From contig CM017556.1 in the NCBI GenBank assembly GCA_007844125.1, forward strand, positions 83,702,088 through 83,766,087: DNA of 64,000 nucleotides, written 5' to 3'. The translations under genes were made by a program, and so were the position numbers. The DNA is from Sinonovacula constricta. Lineage: Eukaryota; Mollusca; Bivalvia; Cardiida; Solecurtidae. The first letter of the stretch is position 1; each line of letters opens with the position of its first letter. This document shows positions 1 to 10,970 of this stretch, one piece after another. The notes beneath the pieces were generated by a model. It was given only the letters and a program-made list of their open reading frames with translations, had not been told where the DNA came from and ran no database searches.

Positions 1-221
1 ATGGTTAACTGTCTGTGGTTCCTGGCAAGGAACACATACAGGTTGAACTTCTCTTTTCAAGAGATATGAATGAGTCAATCCAGTATGTCCAATGCGACAG
101 CGGGTAAGAGCTACGTCTTCTCGTCGACTTTCTCTGCAAGCAGAGACATTGGCACCGACGTTAGGTTTAATTACGTGTAATTTGTTACAAACAATACTGT
201 CCCGACTTGTTTGCCACTTGT

Positions 222-677
222 TTAAACATGTCGGTAAATAAGTGGTCTAAAATCAGTGTGTGGGATGCAAAGGTCTGTCTCAGTGAGGGCTGAGGCAGAT
301 TTTGCACCCCTGTCAGCATCTTCGTTTCCTCGGATGCCTACATGACTAGGAAGCCAACAGAAGGAGATTTCGTTAGTGTCGTATAAACTTTGAAGTTTGA
401 CAAGAACAGTGCGAACATGTGGATTTGAATAATTCAGTGAATTTATGCTTTGCAATACAGATAATGAGTCTGAAAATATAACAAATTTTTCACCGGAATG
501 TTCTGAAATGAAATCAAGGCTTAGATTTATAGCCCGGATTTCAGCGATGAAGATAGACGAGTTGTTAGGAAGTTTTTGTTTAATGCAGTGGCTATTACTT
601 ACGGAAGCACAGCCAACATGAGTGTCCGTCTTTAAACCATCAGTATATATATGAAGGTAATCAAGAGTACTTGTCAA
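222..677 (-). pseudogene. RNase H domain of LINE copy A ORF2 (fragment)
   Basis: A 151-residue open stretch encodes the RNase H domain that ends ORF2 in this LINE group. Visible motifs are IYTDGLKTDTHVG (first Asp), a Glu in FIAEIRAINLSL, FSDSLSVLQSI (second Asp) and GNEDADRGAKSA (last Asp), which is the usual DEDD set. In living elements this domain removes RNA from the RNA/DNA hybrid. The upstream part of ORF2 is in other frames, so this is a fragment. RNase H next to an AP-like endonuclease and RT places the element in the I group rather than CR1 or Jockey proper. Confidence 0.82.
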
Positions 678-885
678 GGAGTTCGAGAAATTCAGATCGT
701 AAAATCAAAGGATCTGTGTTCGACTTTTTATTTTACAGAGTTCTAAATTCACATCAGGAGAACGGAGTTGCCATGGTGGCTGTTCAATTGGGAGAAATGT
801 TTGCGAGTTTTATACCTGATGTGTTTATGCTATCTTTAAGCCTTAAACCAAGAGGTCTGAGGGCTTTAGGTGATCGATCATAAAG

Positions 886-2245
886 CTACTCATGTTTAGG
901 GTTGAAAACACAATTAAACGTTGGGTTATCGGTGTTAGACACTAGTTTAATTATATACTGCAAAGAAAGTTTCTCGCGACGCAAGAATAATGATGGTTCA
1001 TTGGCTCCAACGTAAAGGCTCTGCACTGGTGAGGTCCTGAACGCTCCTAGAACCAGACGAAGTCCCTGGTTGTGAACGACGTCCAGCATCTGGAGATAGG
1101 ACCTCCTGGCAGAACCATAGACTATGCTTCCGTAATCTAATTTAGACCGAATTAGGGAACGGTACAGAAGTAACAATGTTTTCCTATCGGCTCCCCAGTC
1201 TGTATGGTATAAATATTTAAGCAAGTTAAGAGCCTTGAGACATTTCTTCTTGGTGTAATTGATATGTGGAAGAAAAGTCAGTTTCCTGTCAAAAATAACT
1301 CCGAGAAACTTAGTTTCCTGGACGACGGGAATGCGAACGTTGTTTAAAAACAATTCGGGGTCAACATGAAGACCATGTTTCTGACAGAAATGTATACAGT
1401 TGGTTTGATTGGAGAAAATTTAAAACCATTGGTGTTGCTCCATTTTTGCAACTTATTAAGACATTTTTGTAATTGTCTTTCAATTGTGCTTATATCTTTA
1501 GAGCGGTAACAAATAACGAAATCGTCCACAAAAAGTGAACAGTCAACCCCTTCATGAAGGGTTTTTACAATATTATTTATTTTTATGTTAAAAATGGTAA
1601 CAGATAGAATACTACCCTGGGGGACACCCTGTTACTGTTTATGAACAGATGAGAGGGTGGACCCAATCTTGACCTGAAAATTTCTGTCAGAAAGGAAGCT
1701 GTCAATGAAAATTGGTAAACGACCCCTGAGACCAAGGTCACCTAATTCCTTTAAAATCCCATGTTTCCAAGCCGTGTCATAAGCCTTTTCAAGATCGAAA
1801 AACACATCCTTCTTGATGAAAGCATCGCGAATGAGCGTTTCTAAACGAACAAAATGATCGACTGTGCTACGTTGGTGCCTGAATCCACTTTGATATTCTG
1901 AAATTAAGTTGTTGGACTCAAGATACCAGACAAGTCTATTATTGATCATTCGTTCTAAGGTTTTACAAATACAGCTCGTCAAAGCAATAGGTCTATAGCT
2001 TTGAGGATCTGTTGGGTCTTTACCTTGTTTATGAAGTGGAATAATGAAGGCATTTTTCCAAGAATCGGGTACTTTACCGGATATTCAAATTTCATTAAAG
2101 ATTGACAGAAGTAAGTTTAGAGATCGAATTGGTAAATGTTTTAAGAATTGATACGGTATGTCGTCTGGACCAGCAGCGGTATCTACGATTTATTTAGAGC
2201 ATCTTTAAGCTTTTTCAAGGAAAAGGATTGATTGTAAGTTTCGTT
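886..2245 (-). pseudogene. Reverse transcriptase region of LINE copy A ORF2, frameshifted
   Basis: Three open stretches (1632-1982, 1344-1529, 886-1353) lie in different frames. Together they cover the RT palm and thumb: SEYQSGFRHQRSTVDH, a DLEKAYDTAW motif, a VDDFVICYRSK catalytic segment, KFLGVIFDRKLTF and the thumb sequence SKLDYGSIVYGSARRSYL. Order and spacing match the intact RT of LINE B. A short in-frame loss (the EHLVAVF stretch) and several indels break it, so no full-length product is possible. Upstream of 1982 the remains of the SYRPIAL motif are readable at the DNA level. Confidence 0.82.
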
Positions 2246-2253
2246 ACTATTAG
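2246..2253. repeat. Target-site duplication, left copy (LINE B)
   Basis: ACTATTAG here is repeated at 8038-8045, directly flanking LINE B. The undisrupted family sequence in copy G has a single copy at this point of ORF2. This is the signature of target-primed insertion. Confidence 0.85.
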
Positions 2254-2476
2254 TTTTGGGTTTTGGGTTTTACGGCACACCGACACTTTATATAGGTCAT
2301 ACGGTGCCGAATACAGTTAAGTTTAACGTGAGCTGAATATAATCAGGTTAAAATCTAAATACGTAAGTAGAAATATAAAAATCTATAAGGTTAAAATAAT
2401 GTGAAATATAATTGTAAACAAGTTAATACATTAAACAGTAAAAATGTATAACGTTAGCATAATAAACAGTAAAAAT

Positions 2477-3514
2477 TTATAACTTATTAAGAATACCAAT
2501 CTCGTTCAGAAAACAAACAAGCGTAGTATCGGATACCGTCTTAAATAATTCGTGTATATTGTTGACATTAAAATATTTAGACCGAATATGGCCTGTGTCA
2601 ATACAATGTAATAAAATATGACTAACTGTCAGTGGTTCCTGGCAAGGAACACATTCAGGTTGAACTTCTCTCTTTAAGAGATATAAATGAGTTAGTCTAG
2701 TATGTCCAATGCGACAGCGGGTCAGAGCTACGTCTTCCCGCCTACTTTCTCTGCAAGTAGAGATATTGGCACCGACGATAGGTTTAATGGCGTGTAATTT
2801 GTTATTAACAGTATTATCCCAACTTGTTTGCCATCTGGTTAAAATATATCGATTGATAAGTGGTTTCAAATCTGTGTGGGGGATGCAAAGATCTGCCTCA
2901 GTAAGTGCTGAGGCAGATTTTGCACTCTTATCTGCATCCTCGTTTCCTCGGATGCCTACATGACTAGGTAGCCAACAGAAAACAATATTCTTATTAAGAG
3001 AAACTTCATTAAGTGTTAAAAGTAACCCTCTAATGAGGGGGTTTGAAAAATTGAGGTTTTTAATAGACTGTAATACCGACAAAGAGTCAGTAAACACTAC
3101 AAATTTATCGCCAGGATGATTTGAGATGAAATCAAGTGAAAGGTTAACAGCCTGAATTTCGGCTGTAAAAATGGACGAGTCGGGTGGTAGTTTTTGTTTA
3201 AAACAATGAATTTTACTTACGGAAGCACAGCCGACATATGAATCAGCTTTTGAGCCATCAGTATATATTTCAAAGTAGTTAGAGTATTTCTTGTCGCGCA
3301 GTTCGTTAAAATTTGAGCGAAGTACGAGAGGGTCTGTTTTTGACTTATTATTTGTACAGAGAGTTAAATCGACTTCGGGAGTTTTCAGTTGCCATGGTGG
3401 TAATTCCAAGACATTATTTTCCATAATTTGATTAAAATTAACGTGTGATGAGTGTACGATCTCTAACATTCGCAAACCAAAAGGTTTAATTGCCTTTGGT
3501 TTACGATCGTACAA
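2477..3514 (-). CDS. C-terminal RNase H module of LINE B ORF2
   Basis: 345 residues hold the end of ORF2: a linker (DRKPKAIKPFGLRML), an RNase H domain (residues ~85-195) with IYTDGSKADSYVG, a Glu in FTAEIQAVNLSL, FTDSLSVLQSI and GNEDADKSAKSA, and a C-terminal Cys/His segment (CVPCQEPLTVSHILLHC) common at the end of such ORF2 proteins. In sequence it continues the 3463-6156 frame. The two are separated by a 1-nt loss in a T-rich run around 3530-3540, seen by comparison with copy D at 34700. The reported start is not a real initiator; the domain would be part of one ORF2 polyprotein. Confidence 0.85.
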   Translation of the reverse strand: MYDRKPKAIKPFGLRMLEIVHSSHVNFNQIMENNVLELPPWQLKTPEVDLTLCTNNKSKTDPLVLRSNFNELRDKKYSNYFEIYTDGSKADSYVGCASVSKIHCFKQKLPPDSSIFTAEIQAVNLSLDFISNHPGDKFVVFTDSLSVLQSIKNLNFSNPLIRGLLLTLNEVSLNKNIVFCWLPSHVGIRGNEDADKSAKSASALTEADLCIPHTDLKPLINRYILTRWQTSWDNTVNNKLHAIKPIVGANISTCRESRREDVALTRCRIGHTRLTHLYLLKREVQPECVPCQEPLTVSHILLHCIDTGHIRSKYFNVNNIHELFKTVSDTTLVCFLNEIGILNKL

Positions 3515-6156
3515 GTGTTCATATTTAGGATTGAAAAAACACTATGTGCTGGATTTTTAGGGTTAGACTTGACTTTTGTTATGAACTGAAGCGCAAGTTT
3601 CTCTCGTCTAAGGTATAATGATGGCTCATTAGCTTCAACGTAAAGGCTTTCTACAGGTGAGGTCCTGAAAGCTCCAAGGGCCAGACGGAGTCCCTGGTTG
3701 TGGACAACGTCAAGCATCTGGAGATATGATCTCCTGGCAAAACCGTAAACAATGCTACCGTAATCTAATTTCGATCTAACTAGTGATCTATAAAGTTGCA
3801 ATAAAACTTTTCTATCAGCTCCCCAGTCGGTATGGGATAAAAATTTCAACAGGTTAAGAGATTTAAGACATTTAGATTTTACATATTTAATATGCGGTAT
3901 AAAAGATAGTTTACTGTCAAATATGACACCAAGAAATTTCGTTTCCTTGACGACAGGAATACGAGTGTTGTTAAGAAATAACTCAGGGTCGTTGTGCAAA
4001 GTTCTTTTCTGACAGAAATGTACGCAGTTTGTTTTGGTGGGTGAAAATTTAAAACCATTGTTGTTACTCCAAGTTTGTAATTTGTTGAGGCATTGTTGTA
4101 ATTGCCTTTCTATAGTATTCATATTTTTAGAACGATAACATATAAGGAAATCGTCCACATATAGGGAACAATCTACGCCATTATTTAGGGTTTTTACAAT
4201 GTTATTTATTTTGATGTTAAAGAGAGTAACTGACAATATACTACCCTGAGGGACACCTTGTTCCTGTTTATGAACAGAAGACAAAGTAGACCCAATTTTA
4301 ACTTGAACATTTCTGTCAGAAAGAAAACTGTTAATAAATGTGGGTAAACGACCCTTGAGACCAAGGTCACCTAAATCTTTTAAAATCCCATGTTTCCATG
4401 TTGTATCGTATGCCTTCTCAAGGTCAAAGAACACCGCTACGAGGTGTTCTTTCTTGATAAAGGCATCGCGTATAAAAGTTTCAAATCGAACGAGATGATC
4501 GATTGTACTGCGTTGGTTTCTGAAGCCACTTTGAAATTCTGTGAGTAAATTATTTGATTCAAGATACCAAACGAGTCTATTATTTATCATCCGTTCTAAA
4601 GTTTTACAAATACAACTAGTCAAAGCAATAGGTCTGTAACTTGAAGGATCTGTTGGATCCTTTCCCTGTTTAGGTATAGGAATGACGAATGCATTTTTCC
4701 ACGAATTCGGAACTTGTCCGGAAAACCAAATGTCATTATAAATAGACAAAAGCAAATTTAACGATGTATGCGGCAGGTGTTTTAAAAATTGATAAGGAAT
4801 ATCATCAGGTCCAGCAGCGGTATCATGAGATTTATTCAATGCTTCCCTAAGTTCTCTTAGGGAAAAGGGTTGGTTGTAATCTTCATTATTGTTTGAATTA
4901 AAATTGATTTTACTTTTCTCAACCCGATTCTTTACATTTTGAAATTCTTTCGAGTAATTGTCGGAAGACGAATTTTTTGCAAAATTTTTAGCAAGAGTGT
5001 CTGAAATTTCTTTTTTGTTTGTTATTATCGAGTTATTAGATTTTAAATGGTTAACTGTTGCTGAAGAAGATTTGCCGCTGTTTTTTCGTATGGCTGACCA
5101 GACATTTTTGACCGACGTTTTGCTGGTTATACCAGAAACAAATTTCTGCCAAGATGTTCTTTTGGCTTGTTTAATGATCCGCCTACTCTTTGCCCTTTCA
5201 TTTTTGACATTGTTTAAATTAGCAGTAGTAGGACGAATATTAAATTTCTTAAGTGCAGCTCTACGTTTTCTAATGGATTTTTTGCATTCATCATTAAACC
5301 AAGATTTGTTACGCTTTGACTTTGTCGTGGTCTTAGGTATACACTTTTCTGCTATGCTATGAAGAATTGTTGAGAATGAATGTATTTTATCATCAGCATT
5401 CTCAAATGTTGAAATAGTCAATTCTTCAGTACAAAATAGTGAGAATAATTCCCAATTTGCTCTGTTCATTCTCCAATAAGTATTATTGTCATTTAAGTTG
5501 ACAGAATCGTTGGTTAATATTACAGGAAAATGATCACTTCCACATAAATCGTCATGTACATCCCAACTATAATCAAGATATATAGAAGGGTGGCATAAAG
5601 AAAGGTCAAGAGATGAATAATGTCCTGAAGCAGGATGTAAGTAAGTTGCCTTTTTATTATTCATTAGGCATATATCATTTTGGGCAATGAAGTCCTCTAA
5701 CGTTTTACCCATATTATTATAATCGGAACATCCCCATAATGGGCTATGTCCATTAAAATCCCCTACAAGAATATAAGGGGACGGTAATTGGTTTATTAAA
5801 TCATCTAATTTTGATTTTGGAGTATCTGAATTAGGTGGAAGGTAAACAGAGCAAACTGTAATGACTTTATGGACTGTTACACGAATGGCAACAGCCTGTA
5901 AATCAGTATTAAGGTTAATTTTTGAATGTGGCAGTTTGGAGTTAACAAGTATTGTCGATCCTCCAGACGCCCTATCACACATTGTACGAACGTGATTATA
6001 TATAGAATAACCTTTAAAGTCAATATGATCACTTTCCTTCAGAAATGTCTCCTGAAGGCATAGCACGGCAGGGTTGAAAGTGGTCAATAAAAGTAAAATT
6101 TCATTAAAATTGGCTCTAAGGCCCCGACAATTCCATTGCACTATTTTGTTGTTCAT
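3463..6156 (-). CDS. ORF2 of LINE B: endonuclease-reverse transcriptase
   Basis: 897 residues. The start MNNKIVQWNCRGLRANFNEI begins an AP-endonuclease-like domain (about 1-230; LQETFL, VGDFNGHSPLWG, SDHFPVIL), which would nick target DNA. A basic linker follows (KSIRKRRAALKKF), then reverse transcriptase (about 450-800) with PIALTSCICKTLERM, FFDLEKAYDTTWKHG, GVPQGSILS and the catalytic YVDDFLICY. The last ~30 residues are out of frame after a 1-nt indel near 3530-3540; the RNase H domain follows in the next frame. ORF1 ends just upstream at 6187. Apart from this lesion the reading frame is clean, indicating recent activity. It is the best reference for reading the decayed copies. Confidence 0.92.
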   Translation of the reverse strand: MNNKIVQWNCRGLRANFNEILLLLTTFNPAVLCLQETFLKESDHIDFKGYSIYNHVRTMCDRASGGSTILVNSKLPHSKINLNTDLQAVAIRVTVHKVITVCSVYLPPNSDTPKSKLDDLINQLPSPYILVGDFNGHSPLWGCSDYNNMGKTLEDFIAQNDICLMNNKKATYLHPASGHYSSLDLSLCHPSIYLDYSWDVHDDLCGSDHFPVILTNDSVNLNDNNTYWRMNRANWELFSLFCTEELTISTFENADDKIHSFSTILHSIAEKCIPKTTTKSKRNKSWFNDECKKSIRKRRAALKKFNIRPTTANLNNVKNERAKSRRIIKQAKRTSWQKFVSGITSKTSVKNVWSAIRKNSGKSSSATVNHLKSNNSIITNKKEISDTLAKNFAKNSSSDNYSKEFQNVKNRVEKSKINFNSNNNEDYNQPFSLRELREALNKSHDTAAGPDDIPYQFLKHLPHTSLNLLLSIYNDIWFSGQVPNSWKNAFVIPIPKQGKDPTDPSSYRPIALTSCICKTLERMINNRLVWYLESNNLLTEFQSGFRNQRSTIDHLVRFETFIRDAFIKKEHLVAVFFDLEKAYDTTWKHGILKDLGDLGLKGRLPTFINSFLSDRNVQVKIGSTLSSVHKQEQGVPQGSILSVTLFNIKINNIVKTLNNGVDCSLYVDDFLICYRSKNMNTIERQLQQCLNKLQTWSNNNGFKFSPTKTNCVHFCQKRTLHNDPELFLNNTRIPVVKETKFLGVIFDSKLSFIPHIKYVKSKCLKSLNLLKFLSHTDWGADRKVLLQLYRSLVRSKLDYGSIVYGFARRSYLQMLDVVHNQGLRLALGAFRTSPVESLYVEANEPSLYLRREKLALQFITKVKSNPKNPAHSVFSILNMNTCTIVNQRQLNLLVCEC

Positions 6157-6186
6157 GGGATTAATGTTAGTGGTATTTAAAATGGG

Positions 6187-7442
6187 TTATGTTGGAGCTT
6201 TAACTGGTGACCTTAATGCTTTGTCCTTGTCTGGTGGAGAATCTGTCTCCATCAGACAATCAAATCTATTGAGAGAGTTGGACCGGCCAACTCTCTTCTC
6301 CCGGGAATTAGGAGGATTAGGTCCTCTTGTTTTCCCGGAAGGGCTTGTAGTTTCTCTTGAAACTTTTGCCATTGCGGCAGCTTTTTTTCCTTCCTTCGTC
6401 TGCTTTGAAGTAGGCTCTAAAGGTTGGGTAGAAGCGGATTTGGTAGGTTGTGTAGAGGTAGAAGATTGTGTAGAAGTTGGTTTTGGTTGGGTAGTTTTTG
6501 TAATTCCAGAAGACTCTGTGTTTTTGAATTTTGTGGGAATTATTATTTTGTCAGAGACTTGGTCACCAGAGAGTATTTCATATTGAGTCGAATTGTCCTG
6601 GAAAACCGAAGTGTTTGATTTTGTAATTGCAGCGTAAGATGTTTTGGAAGAGACAGATTTCTGTTTCTCTTGCACTAATTTACGCGCTTCTGGAAATGAG
6701 ATGTTGAGGGTGTATTTTATTTTAAGCACCTCTTTCTCGAATTTCCAAGTTGGGCAATCTCTGGACCTACTTTCGTGAGGTCCGGAGCAATTTGGACACT
6801 TCGGTTCAGCTTCACACTTAAAGTTTGGGGTGTGACCGGGTTCACTGCATCGTCCGCAGATAATATCATTTGTACAATTAGACTCATGGTGACCAAATTT
6901 CTGACATTCAAAACAGCGTAATGGATTTGGAATGTAGACTTGAATTTTGACCAGAAGATAACCGATTTTGATTGTTGATGGAAGTTTTGGGTTGTTGAAA
7001 GTTAAAACTAATGTGTTGGTGGGAATCCTGCGGCCTTCCTTGGAGAAGGAAATCCTCCTGACACCACCTCCTCCTCCGAAAGTCCAGAAAGATCAGGGCA
7101 ACGGATGACACCTTTTGAAAAATTGAGGGAATTGTGTGGGAGAGTTTTGACTTTAAGTGAGCAAAATTCATTTAGTTTCAAAATTTTATCAGAAATAGGT
7201 TTTCTTTTAGTTTCAATAAGGAGGCAGTCATTTTTTATTTTCTTGACAGAGTCAACTGTTCCAATTATGCCTTTAATTGACTTTTCGATAACAAAAGGTG
7301 AAATTTTGGTGATTGGAGTTTTTTCGAGTGACTGGATGACAAGAAAACGAGGAAAATTTGAATTTGTTGATGCAGAGTCGGTATCAGAGTCTTCTGAAGA
7401 CATTGTTGGGATAGGGTCAAAGCATTTGCGTTTGCGATCCAT
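6187..7442 (-). pseudogene. ORF1 (gag-like, zinc knuckles) of LINE B, one frameshift
   Basis: Start MDRKRKCFDPIPTMSSEDSD at 7442. The N-terminal ~140 residues (acidic/Ser-rich head, then FLVIQSLEKTPITKISPF) are open to about 7060. A deletion of about 34 bp relative to copy F (at a GGAGG microhomology) then shifts the frame. The downstream frame contains three Cys/His knuckles (CFECQKFGHHESNC, CGRCSEPGH, CPNCSGPHESRSRDC) and a Ser/Thr/Pro/Lys-rich tail ending just before ORF2. ORF1 proteins of this kind coat the RNA template and have chaperone activity. The open frame 6187-6729 is the tail part only. Confidence 0.85.
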
Positions 7443-8037
7443 GAGAGTTTATTGTAATTATTCGGCATCCTGGCTCACCACCCACCGCGGAGCCCAACAA
7501 GGGGACGTCTTATGGGAGTGGATCTCCGACCTCCCAACGCCAGTGATACCAGGATGCGATACTCCGACATAAAATATACTCTAAAGCATAAAAAATGCCA
7601 GATTGATCCGTTAAGGGGGTGTCGACCGGCAACTGGGTTATAGTTAATAGGAGACAATTTAAGAAAAGGAATTTACGGAACACGGTATATTTGAAGAAGA
7701 AAAAGGAGAAGAGGAGTGGAAAGTCGGAGGCAAGAAAGTGAGACGAAAGGGAGTAAAAGCTAATCCAGCACCGGCCGAGGGGTTAGCCGATTGGGGATAC
7801 AGGACCAGCACCCCGCCCGTCTACCCCACAACTTAGGGCCAAAGTGGTGTGTTGGTCAGGGTCGACTTATGTGTCAATATCCTGACAAGCCAACAAAGAC
7901 CTCAACCACCAGGATCCCCTCGTCGTAGAGATACTGGGTCGCCACCCACGGCAAACAGGTGGGCTACCTTTGGAGGGTTCTTACCCCGCTACAGGTAGCG
8001 GCAGCCGGAGAATTCTATGCCCCTTCCGGCAGGGCCG
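7443..8037 (-). promoter_or_regulatory. 5' UTR of LINE B, likely internal promoter region
   Basis: 595 bp from the element's 5' end to the ORF1 start. It is conserved at the DNA level with the 5' UTRs of copies A, E, F and G even though the ORFs belong to two families. Landmarks are a GC-rich first 50 bp (GCCGGAGAATTCTA on the plus strand), a block with GGATCC, and a pyrimidine-rich tract on the sense strand. LINEs of this type usually promote from their own 5' end; no specific promoter motif could be proven here. Confidence 0.5.
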
Positions 8038-8283
8038 ACTATTAGATTTAAAATTAAACTTTTCCCTTTCGGCAGAGTGTTTAAAGGTTTGAAATTGAGG
8101 CGTGTAGTTAGCTGATGAGGAATTTTTGGCAACATTTTCAGCCAGTGTGTTCGAAATGTTTTGTTTATCTGTTATTACGGTGCGATTTGCTTTAAGGTGG
8201 TTAACAGCTGAATATGATGGTTTACCGCCAATCTTTTTAATAGCAGAACAAACATTTTTGATGTAAGTCTTGCCATTTATTTT

Positions 8284-9306
8284 TTAAACATACTTTTGCC
8301 AAGATGATCTTTTGGCATGTTTAATAGTCCGGCGACTTTGAGCCCGTTCTTTTTTAAGGTTATAAAGATTTGTATCGGTAGGTCGAACATTAAATTGCTT
8401 CAATGCCGCCCTACGTTTACGAATAGATTTTTTACACTCTTCATTAAACCAAGGCTTATTACGTTTTGATATATTCGAGGTCTTAGGTATACACCTTTCT
8501 GCAATATTGTGCAAAGTGTTTGAAAATACGACAATTTTGTCATCTACATTTTCTACTGAAGTTGGGACAAGTTCTGCAGAACAGAGTGCTGAGAACAGGT
8601 CCCAGTTTGCTCTGTCCATCTTCCAGCGAGGATTATCGTCGCCTTTTGGCGAAGTACAGTTTGTAAGGATGATATAAAAGTGATTACTTCCACAAAGGTC
8701 ATCGTGTACATCCCAAGTGTAGTCTAAATATACAGAGGGGTGACACAATGTTAAGTCTAACGATGAATAATGCCCAGTTGCGGGGTGCAAGTATGTTGGT
8801 CTTTTAGTATTGGCCAGACATATGTCATTATAGGCAATAAAGTTTTCTATCGTTTTGCCCATATTATTGAAGTCACAACATCCCCATAGCGGGTTATGAC
8901 CATTGAAGTCTCCGTCGAATATATATGGAGTAGGCAACTGGTTGATAAGATTATCTAAATCATCCTTAGATACATTTGAATTCGGTGGAAGATAGACAGA
9001 GCAAATAGTTACAACTCTATGTAGGGTTACACGAATAGCAACAGCTTGTATGTTTGTGTCAAGTTCGACTTGAGAGTGTGGCAATTTGGAGTTGACAATT
9101 ATTGTCGATCCTCCAGATGCCCTCTCGCAAGCTGTATGTATATGATTTTAACAATTATAACCCTTAAAATTTGATTTATCAGAGTCTTTAAGAAAGGTTT
9201 CCTGAAGACAAAGCACAGCAGGATTTAGTGTAGATAACAGAATGAGTATTTCATTGTAATTGGCCTTAAGACCTCGACAGTTCCACTGAATTATTCTATT
9301 ATTCAT
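8284..9306 (-). pseudogene. Endonuclease part of LINE copy A ORF2, broken
   Basis: The ORF2 start codon is at 9306 (MNNRIIQWNCRGL readable at DNA level), but stops interrupt it between 9085 and 9200. From 9084 to 8284 a 266-residue stretch is open. It encodes most of an AP-like endonuclease (VTICSVYLPPNS, FDGDFNGHNPLWGC, HPATGHYSSLDLTLCHP, DDLCGSNHF) and the basic linker KSIRKRRAALKQF. The motif reads FDGDFNG where other copies have LVGDFNG. Downstream, the RT region continues to 8046 in other frames and is then cut by LINE B. Confidence 0.8.
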
Positions 9307-9333
9307 GGGATTATTAAACTTAGTTCTTCTAGA

Positions 9334-10548
9334 CTACATTTTCGGTGCTTTTACAGGTGACCTTGGTGGTTTTTTGGTGTCCGATGGAGCCTCCATTAGA
9401 CACTCAAATTTGTTTTGATGGGTGTTTATCACCCGAGTGTTTGGAGTGGGAGGACTATGTCCTCTCCTCCGCCCCGAAGGACCAGGTGTCTCCTTAGAGG
9501 AGACCTGGTCCTTGGCTGCAGGCTTGTTTTGTGCCTTTGCATTATTCTTTACAGAATCACTTGAAGGGGCAGTGTTTTTGATCGAGGAAGAAGTTTGAGT
9601 CTGAGAAGATTCCGATACCTGGTATTTTGAAGGAATTGTGATTTTGTCAGTAGTTTGGTCACCAGTCGGGACCTCATACTGGGTGAAATTGTCCTTGTGC
9701 TCTGAGATGCTTTGTTTGGTCGCTGAGGCATATGTTGCGCCTTTAGCAGGAGTTGCCTTGTCTTTTGCCAACTTCCTGGCTTCTGGAAAGGAGATGTTAT
9801 TTGTGTACTTTATTTTTAGTACTTCCTTTTCCAGTTTTCAGGCAGGGCAATCCCTGGATTTGGTCTCATGTGGTCCAGCACAATTAACACATTTAAGTGG
9901 GTTAGGACATACGTTAGGACATACGTCTTCCCTGTGCTGGGCGGACACTTCGCCGCAACGAGGGCAATGGTCGTCGTCCTTACACTGGAACATCTAAGTG
10001 GGTTCGGAATGTACACCTGCACTATCACGTTGAGGTAACCGACCTTAATCGAAGTAGGGAGTGATGGGTTTGTGAAAGTTAAAACAAAAGTGTTTGTCGG
10101 AACTCGCCGGCCGTCCCTCAGGAATGATATCCTGCGGACACCACACACCTCCTGTGGCGTAAGTTCCCCGAGGATATCCTACTCAGAGACACCAGAAAGG
10201 TCAGGGCATCGAATTACGCCTTTCGACGAGTTAAGAGAAGAGTAGGGGTAAGTTTTTACTTTTAAAGAACACAATTCTGTGAGTTTTAGAAGTTTATCCA
10301 GGTAGGTTTTACGATCAGTTTCAATTAGTAAGCAATCATTTTTTACTTTTTTTTACTGAAACAACACAGCCAATAAGGCCTTTGATGGATTTTTCTATCA
10401 CAAAAGGGGATACTTTGGTTATCGGCTTTTTCTCTGTCGATTCGACAACAATAAAGTGAGGAAAGCACGTGCTTGTAGGTGTTTCGGTATCGGAATCTTC
10501 GGACGATAAAGTAGGGGTCGGGTCCTTGCATTTACGTTTGCGTTCCAT
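9334..10548 (-). pseudogene. ORF1 of LINE copy A, multiply frameshifted
   Basis: Start MERKRKCKDPTPTLSSEDSD at 10548. Open pieces are 10336-10548 (head), 9816-10148 (middle, VRRISFLRDGRRVPTNTFV) and 9334-9771 (tail, ending KAPKM). The knuckle region has lost one Cys/His motif by deletion around 9990. Comparison with copy E (51710-52914) shows the same layout. No functional product. Confidence 0.78.
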
Positions 10549-10970
10549 GAGATTTTTATAATTATTCGGTATCCTGGCTCACCACCCACCACAAAGCCCA
10601 ACATGGGAGTGTCTTATGGAAGTGGATCTCCGAACTTCCAACGCCAGTGATACCAGGATACGATACTCCGACATAAAATATACTATAAAACATACAAAAT
10701 GCCAGATTGATCCGTTAAGGGGGTGTCGACCTGCAGCTGGGTTATAGTTTATAGGGGAAAATATGAGAAAAGGAGTTTTGCGGAACACAGTATATTTGAA
10801 GACAGAAAAAGGAGAAAAGGAGTGGAAAGTCCTCAACCACCAGGATGCTCTCGTCGTAGAGATACTGGGTCGCCACCCACGGCAAACAGGTGGGCTACCT
10901 TTGTAGGGTTCTTACCCCGCTACCGGTAGCTTCAGCTGAAGAATTCTAAGCCCCCTACCGGCAGGGCCGT

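Larger units (their letters stand above)
1..2253 (-). mobile_element. LINE copy A (family beta), 3' half, split by LINE B
   Basis: Minus-strand I-group non-LTR retrotransposon carrying reverse transcriptase and RNase H remains. Its 3' end lies beyond base 1. It stops abruptly at 2253, where the 3' tail of LINE B begins, and resumes at 8038. The protein and DNA match copies E and G on the other strand, which form a family distinct from B, D and F. Joining 2253 to 8046 restores the order of ORF2 seen in G around 63050, so the two halves are one element. Confidence 0.88.
2254..8037 (-). mobile_element. Full-length I-group LINE B (family alpha), about 5.8 kb
   Basis: The element runs from a 5' end near 8037 (GC-rich CGGCCCTGCCGG start, shared with E, F and G) through a 595-bp 5' UTR, ORF1 (7442-6187), ORF2 (6156 to 2477) and a 3' tail ending in short CCCAAAA repeats. 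It is flanked by the 8-bp duplication ACTATTAG and sits inside the RT region of copy A. Only one small deletion in ORF1 and one 1-nt indel in ORF2 were found, so it is the youngest-looking LINE of the window. Confidence 0.92.
8038..10970 (-). mobile_element. LINE copy A (family beta), 5' half
   Basis: Continuation of the element at 1-2253 after the LINE B insertion; the second copy of the ACTATTAG duplication is at 8038-8045. It contains the endonuclease part of ORF2, a broken ORF1 and a 5' UTR of about 420 bp that lacks roughly 170 bp present in E, F and G (10830 region). The 5' end is at about 10970 (GGGCCGT on the plus strand). Confidence 0.87.

Noticed and set aside
6074..6586. 170-codon plus-strand open frame across the ORF1/ORF2 junction of LINE B
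   Set aside because: It is the antisense shadow of the Ser/Thr/Lys-rich ORF1 tail, and similar shadows appear at 40451-40858 and 9638-9997.
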